A program made the position numbers and the translations under genes. This document shows positions 38,876 through 51,200 of a DNA stretch of 64,000 nt, piece after piece. The stretch lies in assembly GCF_003945595.2 (NCBI RefSeq), contig NW_024104378.1:861489-925488 (forward strand), written 5' to 3'. Under the pieces are notes generated by a model. It was not told where the DNA came from. It was given only the letters and a program-made list of their open reading frames with translations, and ran no database searches. Position 1 is the first letter of the stretch, and each line of letters opens with the position of its first letter. This DNA is from Pipra filicauda (Eukaryota; Chordata; Aves; Passeriformes; Pipridae).

Positions 38876-41432
38876 GGAGAGCTACTAAAAGTGTTTTGGT
38901 TAATTTGTATGTGGTGTCAGTAAACAAGTTCACAAGGTTTATCAGCCAGTTATTTAACTAGTCATAAACTGAGAAAAGATTTTTTTAAAAAATTGACCCT
39001 GATAGATTCAAGTTTTCAAAATGAAACTTTCCTGTAACTGTTCTTACTTGCTGCTACCTTTTAGATCCAAACTTTAAAAAAAAAAACCCTGTATGTTCTT
39101 ACAGGATCAAAGAGACACTTAACTTTATTTTCTGAAAGCAGATTGAAAGCCTAATGTTTCTCAACTGTTCTCTACAGATCAGAGAACAGCAATTTGTTAT
39201 TTTCTAGTGCCCAGTTGCTAGGTACAATTAAAACTTTACTTCCCTAAAGAACTAAACTGTTGTTTCTAGCAGCACAATACAACTGCATTAGTTGCACCAT
39301 ATTAAATTACAGATTTGTTCAGATTTGAGCACAGGTTCTGTTGCCTGCATTGCCCCTTGCAAAGCAATGAAGGAATACCTGGTTACTGCTGCACAAGCTG
39401 GAAAGGATAAACTTATACATGTGCTGAAGCTCTATGTTAGGTTAAGATCAGTGTCTCTGAAGGCCCATGTGGAAGTACAGATTAGACCTTCCAAAAGATT
39501 ATTGAAAAGTAGCAAGCACAGCCTGAGGTACTGATATAGTAAGAGTTCCTCATCCTTGTACTCTGGTCTGAAGTTTGTACTGTAAATGAGAATTCCCTTA
39601 GGGCAGCATTCTCCAGGTATCTTTAAAAAATTTTAAAAAACAGTTGTATACAAAAGGTGGTATTGTCTGCTCTTGGGATCTGCAGAAATGCTGCATTTTT
39701 GTAGTCACTTCTGCCTTGTACCTGGCAAAGACTGTAAATGTGTGTGTGTGGAGGGGGGTAAGATTGCTCTGTTCTTACAAGGACCTTGAAAGACACAAAG
39801 TTATTTGGGCTCATCCATGCTTGAAAGGATTTTTAGGTTGTTTGGTTACATGTTAAGTAGCCTGGAACACTTGACCTGAAAGTTGTGTATTGCAACTGCT
39901 GTATCAGGCACTTTCCTGAGTAATCAGCCGTGTCATTAGTAGTGAACTAAATAGGCCTGGGACATGAGCCCAATCCCTGGCAATTGATCATCCATGCCAT
40001 TAAGGGTTAATAGTCTGACAGCTAAAGCCTGGGCAGCAGGCACATTCTCACATGTAATATTTGGGTCATGGTTTAGAGGTTAAGGTGAGTGAGAGCTTAG
40101 CTGGGGGAATACAGGCTGTGCTCTCCACATTTGCCTTACAGCTGGATAACAGCTCATGATCTGTCCCATCTGCTGTATGGCTGAGGCCATTGTGTCTGTG
40201 GTGTGGTGTCTGTGCTCGCCTCTCCTGGGAAAGATGCCCAGAGCTGGAGAAGAATATTCTGTGACCTACTGACTTTCTGTCTGCCTTTGGAGATGGGCTT
40301 AATGCAGTAAGTAACTTACATGGGGTTAAGTAGCTCCCAAGGGTCCCTTTCCTTGTTCCACCCTTCAGCTGGCTTTTATAAGTGTGCAGAGTACTGGAAT
40401 CCTGATGGCTGCTAGGCAGTTCAGGGATGTAAGGGCAGGGCTGGATAGGTGTCTGGGGTGAAGGAAGGTCTAAATATAGCAGTAAGTTCTCTATCGACAT
40501 TTTCATTTGTGGCTGTGCTCGGTGAGTTGCAGCTTCAGCACTTGGCTACCTCGCACTGCGCAAGTGGACAGGATAACACTACTGTCCTGAGGTGACTTTG
40601 GGACATTTTAAAGGTGGATACTCATGAGGAATACTCTCTGCAGCTCTCTTGCATGAGTTCTTCTCGTAAGCAGAGTGCACGAGGACATGGAGGAAATTCC
40701 TTCTCCAGCCTTTCCATGCTAATTTGATGAAAATGGGGCTGTGTGTGTGATAACTGTCTCGTCACTTTGCCGAATATCTTGTCTCCTTTTTTTTCATGGA
40801 GCTTTGCCAGACACTGACCTAATGGCAGCATTCCTCTAAGAGCTTTAAAGCATCAGATGCTTAGGGTAACAGGATGGAAAAGGCAGCAGTCGTTCCTTGT
40901 ACCCAAGAGTAATAGCAATAGTAAAGCAGTATTTTTTTTTTTGTCAGATTGGGAAGCCTCTTCCAATAGTTTCCTCACCCTCGATAAGCTTGCGAACTAT
41001 TTGTATAGGAAGCCTGTGGTTTATAGGTCTATAGTGGGATGAGGAATATGTGATTAGAGGGAATCTGTAGGAAGAGGAGCATTTGCAGTATACTTCTGCA
41101 GGAAGTGGGAAGGGTTTGGCATGAAAGGAACAAATTAGTGATTGCATGTTCTGCTTGCTGAAATAACAGGGTATTTGTACCATCAGACTGAGGAGTTGAG
41201 ACCAATATTTAGTCTCCAGTAGTGGGTATTGGCTAATGGAAAAATGCAAAGATAGGGCAAGCATAGATATGATAGTATGTTCTGGAATGCTCCCCAAGCC
41301 TTCACTAATTTTTATTGTGAAATTTAAATTGGGGTGATATCTCTATCTCTGCATTTAATAAGTTTAGATGGGGATTTCTTGCATTAATTACTTGGGGGGG
41401 TGTGTATGGAAATACCTACAGCTTCATCTGAC
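38876..41432. other. Intergenic, no gene seen
   Basis: No supported gene. The longest frame (minus strand 40066-40506, 146 codons) lies in a locally GC-richer block and is not recognisable. Short homopolymers and a GT run near 39739-39752 are present. Confidence 0.5.
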
Positions 41433-41592
41433 AATGAGTTCCCCAACTTAGTCGCGTGTGTGTAAAAGTAGCTCTTCTTTGCTTGGCTATCTGCCTGTTT
41501 GATTTGGCGTTTCCTAGTTCTTCTGCTGGAAGAAAGAGTAAGCAGTTATTCTCTAGGTTTTCCCCATGGCACTTCTGACTTGTAGACCGGTA
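41433..41592 (-). mobile_element. Ancient CR1/L3-like LINE fragment (minus strand)
   Basis: The plus-strand order gagttccccaacttag, gtgtgtaaaagtag, ctatctgcctgtttgattt, cctagttcttctgctgg and gaaagagtaagcagttattct matches, with heavy divergence, the antisense consensus of old amniote CR1 elements (known blocks gagttccacaggtt, tgtgtgaaaaagta, cccctagttcttgt, gaaagagtaaataa). It is much older than the bird-type CR1 copies in this window. Confidence 0.65.
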
Positions 41593-42654
41593 TTAGGTTT
41601 CTTTATTTGTCTCTTGTCCATGTTGAAGGTATAGGTTCTGATTAATTCTTGGCACTGCTTTTTTGCCAGTAAGCATAGGGCATTGGTAGTTCTTTGTTAC
41701 AAGGCTGGGCCTGTTTCCTGATTGATAAAAGTCAGTTTGGGATGGCTTTGAGTTGGCATTTCCACATACACATGAAGTGACTTAACTGTTTTCTGTACAT
41801 GCAAAAATACTGCTCTCCTCCTCCACTCCTCTTTTCCATACTTAGACATTAACTTACAGTGTACTGCAAAATACATTGAATTCTACAGTGATTGGTCTGA
41901 ACCCATGGCTGATAAACAACTGAGTTAAAATCCTCTAACGTAATTTGGAAAAAACCTAAAGATATTATTGGAATGTGAACTAAACTACATTCTACTACTT
42001 CTGTTGAGCCTTTCTCTTACAATGTCACCTCTAGAGTGTTTAATTTGAGGGTAGATGTACCTGTGTGTAGGGGGGTGACGGTTAGTGGGAAGAGGAAAAA
42101 GCAGTGATTGGTATTGGAAAAGACTCAAAACAGATATCTTGCAGAAATAAGCAGTTCAATACTTTTTCTTTCACTGATGCTGTTGTTATAGCACAACAGC
42201 TATATACAAAAGCTGTAAGGCTTTTGTATAAAGCAAAAGAGAGAAAAGCAGTTCAGAATGAATTTAAGACCTTCAGTCTATACATAAAATTAAACACCAA
42301 AATAATTTCTGGGAGAGCCCCATCCTTCCTCGCTGCCAGGCTTGTTCTCTGCCTGCAACTCTCTGGGCACATATTTAGCAGAATGCAGGTGATGCCAACC
42401 TCAAAAGCCCTGAGATGTATCATGTCAAGTCTGTAGGAGCAGATTCCTCATCCATCTTGCAGAACTGGAATAATTAAAAATTAGTGAAAAATTAGTCACT
42501 TTAGGTTTTGAATTCAGTGGCCAGGGAGGGGAGGGGTCTTTCCGATCTCAAGACAGAAGTATCAGTAAGTCAGTGGATAGAGTTGGATTTGTAAAGATCA
42601 AGATAATTAACCATATCATAGTATGTATCTGTCTGCTCAAGCAGTTGCTAGTTG
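41593..42654. other. Intergenic, no gene seen
   Basis: AT-rich sequence. A 110-codon plus-strand frame (42104-42436) is unrecognised. Confidence 0.5.
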
Positions 42655-42825
42655 CCCAGACAGCTTTTGAATGTCTTAGAGAATGAAAACTCCACACCTT
42701 CCCTGGGCAACCTGTGACAGTGCTTGGTCACCCTCACAGTGAAAAAGTGTTTCCTGATGTTCAGAGAGAACCTCGTGTGTTTCAGTTTGTCCCCATTTCC
42801 TCTGGTCCTGTGAATCATACTGGAC
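42655..42825 (-). mobile_element. CR1 LINE fragment (minus strand)
   Basis: Antisense CR1 blocks: aaaactccacaccttccctgggcaacctgtgacagtgcttggtcaccctcacagtgaaaaagtgtttcctgatgttcagagagaacctc, then gtttgtccccatttcctctggtcctg. Both ends are truncated and the copy is moderately diverged. Confidence 0.88.
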
Positions 42826-44472
42826 TTGCAAATGCTTTCTTGGCCCCTTTTATTTTCCTGACTTAGAATAAGTGGAGTGTTTGAAGAGTTAGCAGGGTCA
42901 AAGTTAGAACTTTTGAAATAGTTTAAATATAAGAGGGGTTAACCTTGATTTTGTTTTAATAAGTGCTACCCCTGCCTAGTTTTGGAGAAGTCAGAACATG
43001 CACACAGGATATAACTGGAAAGAATGTTAAAAGAAAATATTACCATTACTTAAGCCTTTCTTTGCTGAAATCATGTGACAATTTTAGATTGTAAGTTACT
43101 TTTATAGAATGGAAAAACTCTCAAATCGGCTTACTAAAGACTGAGATAGTCATATATGAAAAGCTTTTTTTCTTTAGAAAATTTCATATATGTTATTTAT
43201 CCCCTTTTCATTAATTTCTGACTTGCATGTTTCTCTTAATAGGTACAGGCCTTGTATTTTGTAACTCAGCCTATCTCTTAAGACAGAGAATTTCACTGAT
43301 AGGATGAAGACATTTAACTGACTTTTAATTAAACAAGTATTTCCCCAAATAGCCTTATTTTACCAAGGATCTTGCAGGGCAAATAGGCCAGTGGCCAGCT
43401 GTGCACTACATGGAATAAACTGCAGAATGCAATCTTTTCCTAAACTTAGATATCTTTATAATATACAGATATATTAATAACTTGGCAGTCTTACCAACAA
43501 GGCTAAGGGCTGAGAATGGCTTGAAAAGTATATTGTTGAGAAAACCCTGAGAGTGGCTCAATCATTTCAGAATTATGCTGTGGCAGATGTAGCATGGGGT
43601 GGTTGTTTTCGTTATTACAAGCGGTAACATTTGCTATGTGACCAGTGATCTGCCCCTCTAGTGCTGTAGCTGCTGCGTTTCGTAGCTCAAGTGTAGCAAA
43701 TTCTTCAGCAGTCTAAATTTCCAATGCATGTGCACCTTGGAAAGGCATCATAGAAACTGGAGGTAAGATTCCTGTTGAGTATCCTAGAAGATCTTAGATC
43801 TTATCTGTGCGACTCTGTAGTTGGTCCTGTTGTAATAACTGTTTTTACTGTGGATGTGCTGGGGAGGCTCACAAGTCCAACTGTGGCTTCAGTGTGGCTC
43901 TACAATGGTTACAACTGGATGAGAAGCAGGCAGGGGTTACATATACCAGGAAAATTCAGGAATTAGCACAACTTATATTATGGTGAGAAGCTGTCAAACT
44001 TTCAGGCGTGTGCAATGAAGCTCCTCATGTAAATCTAAGTCACCAGATAAGTGCCTGCAAATGTTCTTGGCAGAGTATTTTTTCAATTGATGTTCTATGT
44101 GACTAAAAAGAAAAAACCTGATTCGATGGATCTTTTACTGAGCATACCACTTTTGTCCTACTGAATTAAGGCTAATAACTGAGCTATATTTGGAGGAACT
44201 GTGTGTCAGACTTTCTGCTTCCTGCTTTCTATGTAAAATTTCAAAGGATCAAATAGCTGGAACTCTGACTCTGGGTTAGCTGCGATTTTACATAAGGCTG
44301 CAAATCTGTTCACTGCATTTATCCTAGTCTTTTTATTGCTCTTACTTCTATAAGTTAAGTGCATAAAAAGGTTTTCCCCTAAAAATGGTCCTGAAAGTGG
44401 GAATTAGTTTCTCAGGAGTTTGCCACCTATAGTTTATCAGATCCACTGACTGAGAATTATAATGAAAACACA
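42826..44472. other. Intergenic, no gene seen
   Basis: No exon, RNA gene or promoter that I can support. Confidence 0.5.
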
Positions 44473-44692
44473 AGAATTTTCACCTCAACATGAGGAAGAA
44501 CAACTTTATGTTGAGGGTGGCAGAGCACTGGAATAGGCTGCCCAGGGAGATCGTGGAGTCTCCTCTGGAGACTTTCAAAACCCACCTGGATGAGTTCCTG
44601 TGTAACCTGCTCTAGGTGGCCCTGCCTTGTCAGGGGTGTTGTACTGGATGATCTCCAGAGGTCCCTTCCAGCCCTAATAATTCTGTGATTTT
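44473..44692 (+). mobile_element. CR1 LINE 3' end (plus strand)
   Basis: Sense CR1: tcacctcaacatgaggaagaac, gagggtggcagagcactggaataggctgcccagggag, then ctggatgagttcctgtgtaacctgctctaggtgg, and finally tggatgatctccagaggtcccttccagccctaataattctgtgatt. The 3' terminus is complete. Confidence 0.95.
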
Positions 44693-45539
44693 TCATTAGT
44701 TCTGGAAAACAAATCCATTTATGAAATTGAGATAATACTCTGGACCACATTTGTATTATAAACATAACACTGAAGCACCTTCTGTAAACATCTGAAAATA
44801 ACATGTTTGGGTGCAGTATTTTCACTGAAAAATATTCCCCAGACTTATTTTTGAGAATATTATTGTCATTGCCCAGCTGACAGCTATGTTTTTGGTGAAA
44901 GTTATTAACTTTTGAAGGGAGAAAAATACTTACATTTTTATAAAGAAAACGATTAAAATATCACACAGATTTACACAAAAAATGTTAGCTTTTGTTTTAG
45001 TAATTTTTTAAAAGTTTCGTTTTTTTAAAAGATGGTGAAAAGTTTGAGTAAAAATAACCTTTAATCAAATTTTCAAATTAAAAATTAGCTGGAATACATG
45101 TTAGTGCATAGCTGCCTTGTATTTGTTGCTATTTCAGATAAATCTGTGGAGTGGTCCAGCTTTTAATGAAGTTTTATGGCATCGAATTTTTGAGGAGATT
45201 TTTCTCTTGTATCAACGAATACAAGCTGTGTGTTTCACATACTTATACACCAGCATGTGAGCATTTGTTGACACCGAACTAACCCTGTAATTGTCTGTGT
45301 TTGCTCCACTGCGCAAGTTTAAGTGTTTGTAGAGCACTGGAGATACGCTGGAAGTGTTCGACCGGGCTCAGGGGCAGCAGCCGCTGCTCAGCTTGTGGCT
45401 GAGCTGCCTCTGGGGAAGTGACTAATACTGTGTGTGCCTTCCTGCCTCCCTTTTGCTGTCTTTATCTGGAGACACAGGTCTGGCAGAGCTCAGTAGGTTA
45501 GCTTCCAAGTTTCTCGTGTGGGGTGTGCAAGTACGACGT
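44693..45539. other. Upstream flank of the SYNCRIP CpG island, no gene seen
   Basis: AT-rich sequence that becomes CpG-dense from about 45540. No exon is supported. Confidence 0.5.
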
Positions 45540-46405
45540 GTTCAGAACTGGAATTCTGAAGTGTGCAACAAGGATCCCCAGCACGGAACCCGCGTCTGAC
45601 AGCGCTGCGCGGGCAGACCCGCATTCCACTAGGGCCGGCAAGAAAGTTAACTACCAACGCGGGGCCGCCCCAAAGGTGGCTGCGGAGCAAAAGCCCTGTT
45701 CCTCGGGCTGTGCTGCGGAATTCCGGCGGTGGAGAAGTGCCTGGCGCCCCAGCCCGTGCTGCTGCCGGTGCCTCCCCACCGCCCGGGCCCCGTCTAACGC
45801 AGCGACTCACGGAAACTGCTGTTCCCCTTGGAAAAACTCCCTCCGCCCGGCGGCTATGGCGGAGCAGGGAGCCCGCCCGAGGGGTTAGTGCTGAGCCCAG
45901 GGCGTCCCTCCGAGCAGGCGTGAGACGCCTTCCGTCTCCAGTGCGGGAACGCCGAGCGCCGCCGGGCTCTGCGCTGGCCGGCAGCCACACAAAGCGTGGC
46001 TCTCCCTCCCCTCCTTTTGTCTGCGTGGCTTTGTCTACTCCGTCCGGCCCCCCCCCGTCCCCGGAGGCCGGGACTCCCCCCCCGCCGCCTCCGGCCGCCG
46101 CTGTTCCCCCCCCCCCTCCTGCTTTGTGCCACCTGCGCGCCGTGGGAACGGCCGCTTGCCCAATCCCGGTCCGGCCGCGGCCGCTCCGCCGGCGCCGCGG
46201 CCGCACAGGTGCACGACGCGGGAGGCGCCGGTTAGCGCGCCTTCCCCGCGCGGGGCTCCTCCCGCCGCCGCCGCCACCTCCCCTCGGCAGCGCTTCACTC
46301 GGGAGGGCGGGAGCGGCGCGCGCCGCTCCGCATGGAAGGCAGGGAACGCGCGCGGGAGGGGGGGGCGGTGGGGAGGGCGGGCGCGCGCGCGAACGGGGCG
46401 CGGCG

Positions 46406-46411
46406 ATATAA
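46406..46411 (+). promoter_or_regulatory. TATA-like element of SYNCRIP
   Basis: atataa in cggcgatataaccc stands alone inside GC-rich sequence, about 30 bases before the presumed start region near 46435. Assignment as a TATA box is by position only. CpG-island promoters often have dispersed starts. Confidence 0.45.
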
Positions 46412-46434
46412 CCCTTGCGGAGCTGCCTGGGAGA

Positions 46435-46755
46435 CCCCGGGGTTTGGGGCTGCGCCAGCGCGCGCGGCGGCGCCTCCTCCTCCTCCCTTCGCTCTCCCCC
46501 CGCTCCGCTCCCGCCCGCCCTCCGCCCGCCCCCCCCTCGCGGAGTGGAAGGGGCCGGGGCTGGTGCCAGCAGCAGCAGCAGCAGCGGCGTGAGCGCTCGA
46601 GCGGCCGCCATTTTACGCCAGCTCCAGCAGCAGCACTGCCCGGACACACCGCCGCGGGAGCGCGGAACGGGGGCAGCGCCTCAGCACGCCGAGCCGCGAC
46701 CCGCGCCCCGGGAGACCCTTGGCACACGGCCGTTCACCCCCGCAAACACACACAG
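46435..46755 (+). other. SYNCRIP: SYNCRIP exon 1 (5' UTR)
   Basis: Non-coding first exon. It holds a run of six cag/agc units (46567-46586), a YY1-type element gccgccatttt (46604-46614) and a second cagcagcag tract. It ends at acacacag|gtcagc (donor at 46756). The start is inferred from the TATA-like element and is not precise. The coding start lies in exon 2, so this exon only carries 5' UTR. Confidence 0.65.
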
Positions 46756-48072
46756 GTCAGCCCGGCCGCGCGCCGGCGGGATCGGCGCGGGGCGGGAGCG
46801 GGCCGGGTGGCAGAGCGGGGTGAGGCGGCGCAGGGCGGGAGGCGCACGCCAGGGCCCTGCAGCTCTGTGGGGCCGGGGCGCTGCGCGATGGGTGGAGGAG
46901 CTGCTGGCGCTGCCTTCGTGGCCGTCGCTGTCGGGCGGGAGGGGGACGGCCGGGCCGGGCCGGTGCCCGGCCCCGGCGAGGAGGCGGCGGCCGGGGGCAC
47001 CACCCGGGCCGGGCCGGCGCGGGGCGCGTGGCTCCTGCCTCATTGTCCCGCCGGCCTCGCCGCTCCATTCATTGCCCGCGAGGGGCCGGGGGGAGCCGCG
47101 GCCTCGGTGCGCGGCGTGTGCGCGGGGATCGGGGCCGGCTGTGCTCAGCGTGCCCCCGGTCACGTCGGGAGGCGGTGGGCGACGGGCAGCGGCGTTTCCT
47201 GGCCGGGAAGCGGGGCCCTGCATTGTTCCGGGCAGGAGTGTGGCCGGGGGGCGGCGGCGGGGCCGTGAGGCACGGCGAGCTCCCGGCTGGGTGGTGAAAT
47301 CGGGCCCGGGGTGTTGCAACCCGCTGTCCGGGGGGAATAGGGTGAGAGGTAGGGAATGGCTGGGGCTCGGGGCGGGGGGGAGCCGCTCCTCCCGCGGGAG
47401 TGTGGCGGGGAGGGGGGGAAGTCGGTCACTGGAGGAAGTTGTAGGACATCTGAACGCGCGGAGCACGTGTTTCCATCGGGCTCATGGCCGCCGCCGCCGT
47501 GGGTGGGTGCGGGCTGGGAAGAGCGCTTTGTTCCTCTCGCTTGCCCGGCCGGCACGGGAGTGGAGGCGGGAAGGGATCCCGGCCGCGCCCGGGGCCTGGA
47601 GAGGCGGCGTGAGCCGAGGGGCAGCGAGTTTCCAGCGGGAGGTGGAGGCGGCAGCGGGTGTCAGTGACGGTATCGCGGTGCATGTGGCAGGTTTGGTTGT
47701 CCTTCCACCCCCGCTGTTGGCTTTTTGCTCCATTTCTAACTTATTCACAACCTCTTAGGGAGTGTGTTAAGAGAGACAGAGAGAGGGAGGTGAGTCAGAG
47801 TGTCTGGCTGGGTTGTGTAAAACCTGCAGTGAAAGCTACCCCACCCCCGCTAGGCAGCGGTGTTAGGGCTTTCCTTTGTGTTAGTGCTTCTTTTGAGGAA
47901 TTTCGTGCGTCTTGCAAAACTAAAAAAAAGTATCAAGGAAGTGATCTACGATTTTTTATATTTTTTTCATTGTTTTCAAAGAATAGGGCAGTCTGTTGCA
48001 TGTATTGTCACTTGAATTGTTCTACCTGAAGATATACTTAGCTTAATTTTGATGCTTATTGCATTTGAACAG
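46756..48072 (+). other. SYNCRIP: SYNCRIP intron 1
   Basis: Runs from the gtcagc donor to the acceptor tttgaacag at 48072. The first kilobase is CpG island and the remainder is AT-rich. No other feature is seen. Confidence 0.65.
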
Positions 48073-48232
48073 ATATCTGGAAACATGGCTACTGAACATG
48101 TTAATGGGAACGGTACTGAAGAGCCCATGGATACTTCTGCTGCAGTTACCCATTCTGAGCATTTCCAGACATTGCTTGATGCTGGTTTACCACAGAAAGT
48201 TGCTGAAAAACTAGATGAAATTTACGTTGCAG
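48073..48232 (+). CDS. SYNCRIP: SYNCRIP exon 2 (start codon, residues 1-50)
   Basis: Acceptor aacag|atatctgg; the ATG at 48085 follows 12 bases of 5' UTR. It codes [10 protein letters not shown] to DEIYVA plus the first base of G50. Donor cag|gtaaga. It contains the first part of the acidic N-terminal domain. Confidence 0.97.
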
Positions 48233-51200
48233 GTAAGATGTAAGACTTGCAAAAGCACATGCACAATATTTTATTGGATTCTGCTGTCTTTGGGCTAAAA
48301 TAGCAACTTTTTGTGGTTTCCAAAAGTATGGGAACTGCAGTCTTGGATGTTGTATATTCAGTGCTTTAATTTGTTGTAGTATTTTTCAGAGGAAGGTCTT
48401 GAGCTGGGCTAGTTGGGCTGAGGGGTGGGAAGAAGTATGCAAGTGACCAGAGCAACAGCTGGAATAGACAACAGATGATTTTTAGGAGGAGTAGGTGATG
48501 TGGTCTTTGTGCATTTTTTGCCTTAGGTATAGGCAGCTGTAAGTAATTAAAGCCTCGGTATGCATCTTCTCACGTAAAAGATACTTACTGACATGGCATT
48601 TGGACTCATGGATGGAAAGGTTATTGTATTGGTTTTCTCAGATGTGACAATAGCTAGTATTTTTAAGCTTGATTTTTGGATTGTGGTGGTCATTTTTAGT
48701 GCTGCAGTATATTTGTCTTTGTAATCTTCTCAAAACATACCAAGGTATCATTGCTACGCAAGCTAAGTCAAATTTTGATAGGTTTTGATAAATTCTTCTA
48801 AATTCAGCTTCAGGGTATTGAAATTAAATTTGGCCTGTGTAACATTTGGGTTTCACAGAAGTCAAATGAATACATAAATGCAGTAACTTTTACTCTGAAT
48901 CTTAACTTTTTTGCTTTTAATTAAAGAAAGGTTAAATACACTTAATATTTAACTTCAGGAGAACTAAGTGGTTTGTTAGGTATAGTAACTTACTTTAATC
49001 AGTGATTGATTTAGAGGTCACTATAATGTGTTAGATGTGTTAAATGTGGTTTTACAAAGATTACTGCCCAAATGTAATTAGTAATTTTTTTCCTTTTCTC
49101 TAGGGCTAGTTGCACATAGTGATCTAGATGAAAGAGCTATTGAAGCTTTAAAAGAATTCAATGAAGAAGGTGCACTGGCAGTGCTTCAACAGTTTAAAGA
49201 CAGTGATCTCTCACATGTTCAGGTAATGTTAAGTAATTTAGAATATAATTGTTGAGGGATAAACTACTGATTGACTGGCAAGAGATTTGTTTAAGTCTCT
49301 TCAGTTATCCATGTGTGATATGTGAAATGAACACTCTACTAGTTCATGGTAAAATGAGATTCAAGCTTGTCATGTTTTCAGAACTGAAGATTCTATCTTT
49401 TGCAGAACAAAAGTGCCTTTTTATGTGGAGTCATGAAGACATACAGGCAGAGGGAAAAACAGGGGACCAAGGTGGCAGATTCTAGCAAAGGACCAGATGA
49501 GGCAAAAATTAAGGTATGTCCCTAAAAATAAGTTATGAGGTCTGCCTGGTTTTTTTTAAAGCTGTTGTGACAGATACCTTTATTGTTTTGTAACTGCACT
49601 TTTTCTTAAAAAGGCTATTATAGATTGTCATTGTTGAAAACTGTCACTTGTATTTTTGTCTTGCACTTCTTCCGTTTCAAGTGGAAATTTAATATATTGT
49701 TAATTGCTGAAACTGAATGTATATAAACATGAAAAAGATTTCACAGTCTGCTGTACATGTTGCTGAGACAGTTACACTATTTCACAGCTAAAAGTTTGTG
49801 GAAACCTGTCAACATAGTTATTCAAGTTCAGAATACATAAGTTCAGCTACTGCTGCTGGGGTTTTTTGTGGTTTTGTGTTTGCTTTCCCCCTCCCTTCAG
49901 TTCAGATGTAAGGCAGCTCCACAATAGGGAGGAGATACCACGTGTCTGAAAAAACAGATTGTAATGGATTTAGGATTTAGCCCACTTCTTATGACATAAT
50001 CACTGTGCTCATAAACTGTACCCCTCAAACTGTCGTAATAAGGGATAAATTATTTCTTGGACTATGTCTGCTACTAGCAAGAGGCTCTTGTCTCGAGAGT
50101 TAAGCATACAATAATTTTATTCTAAAATTCTGTGATTAGCAATTTTATCAAAGATTAAGGGAAGGAAAACCATCTAAGCATGCTTAGGTAATGCCATAAA
50201 AACCCCCAAGAATCTTTGTTCTTTGACATTTCGTGTGTAATGTGTAAAATGAGCATGTTATATTACAAATAATTATGTACCTTGTAAAATTAGAAAATCT
50301 TTTTTCTCCTGAGTTTGAGTCTGGGATGCTATTAATGATAAATTCAAAAAAACTGGTGCAGTTTTTGTCACTACCACATAAAACAACAATATTATGAGGA
50401 CTTTTTTTATAAATTCAAGTAGCATAGCTTTTACTGCTGATGGCTATAGCATTTAAAATAACTGCAGTTTTCCAGTTGTGAAATTGCTAATATTTGACTA
50501 TAATTGGGCTTGTTTAATATGCAGTTTCTTTATGTGTAGAGTTGATTTGTCTTTGTACAAAATTATTAAGAAAGCCTTGATTTCACAGGAGTTTCACATG
50601 CATTTGCATACTGAATTTCATCTAACATTTTAAACTGCTAGTATATCTGTAACTGCATGTAGTGCTTCTAGTGAGAGTTACTTGTCCTGGGATGCTGTAT
50701 GCGCCTGCAAGGAATTTGGAGGGGGGAGGATAGGAGAAAGGAAGTAGTACTACCATGTGAGTGGTTGGATACCTGAAGCAGTCTGTACAGTGTTCCAGGG
50801 GTGTAAGCACTTAAACATGTGTTCTTTAACTTCACACTCATGAGTAATCTCATTAAGTGAAGGGAACTCTTGTGCATAAATGTCTGCAGGATTGGACATG
50901 CCAAAACAAGAAGTGGCTCAGACTAAGATCTTCCTAATTAAAGGGAAGCTCACTGTTCTATTACTTCTTTTTTTGGGGGAGGCAGGAAGGGGTGTGTGTT
51001 TTGTTTGGATTTTTCTTTTTGTATGAAAATGAAGGAATTGGGAAAACTGTATGTGAATCTCTAATTTTCTAGCAGTGTTTCTTTACCTGATAGTTTTGTT
51101 ATTTGTTTTGCAAGTTTCTTGTTCAAGTACTAGCAGTAGGTTTGTTTGCCTGTGGGATCTTCAAAGCAGCACAGTTTAAAAGGAATTATAAGCGTGTCTG

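Larger units (their letters stand above)
45540..47760. promoter_or_regulatory. CpG island covering the SYNCRIP promoter, exon 1 and early intron 1
   Basis: About 2.2 kb of very GC-rich, CpG-dense sequence with C and G runs and GC-box-like ggggcgg elements. It spans the likely start and the first donor site. Long open frames on both strands here (up to 447 codons) are made of A, G, R and P codons, as expected from composition alone, and are not genes. Divergent antisense transcription from its left half would be unsurprising. Confidence 0.9.

Noticed and set aside
45490..47758. Open frames up to 447 codons on both strands in the SYNCRIP CpG island
   Set aside because: They are dominated by A, G, R and P, overlap in several frames and cross exon 1 and its donor. 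The length is expected from the scarcity of AT-rich stop codons.
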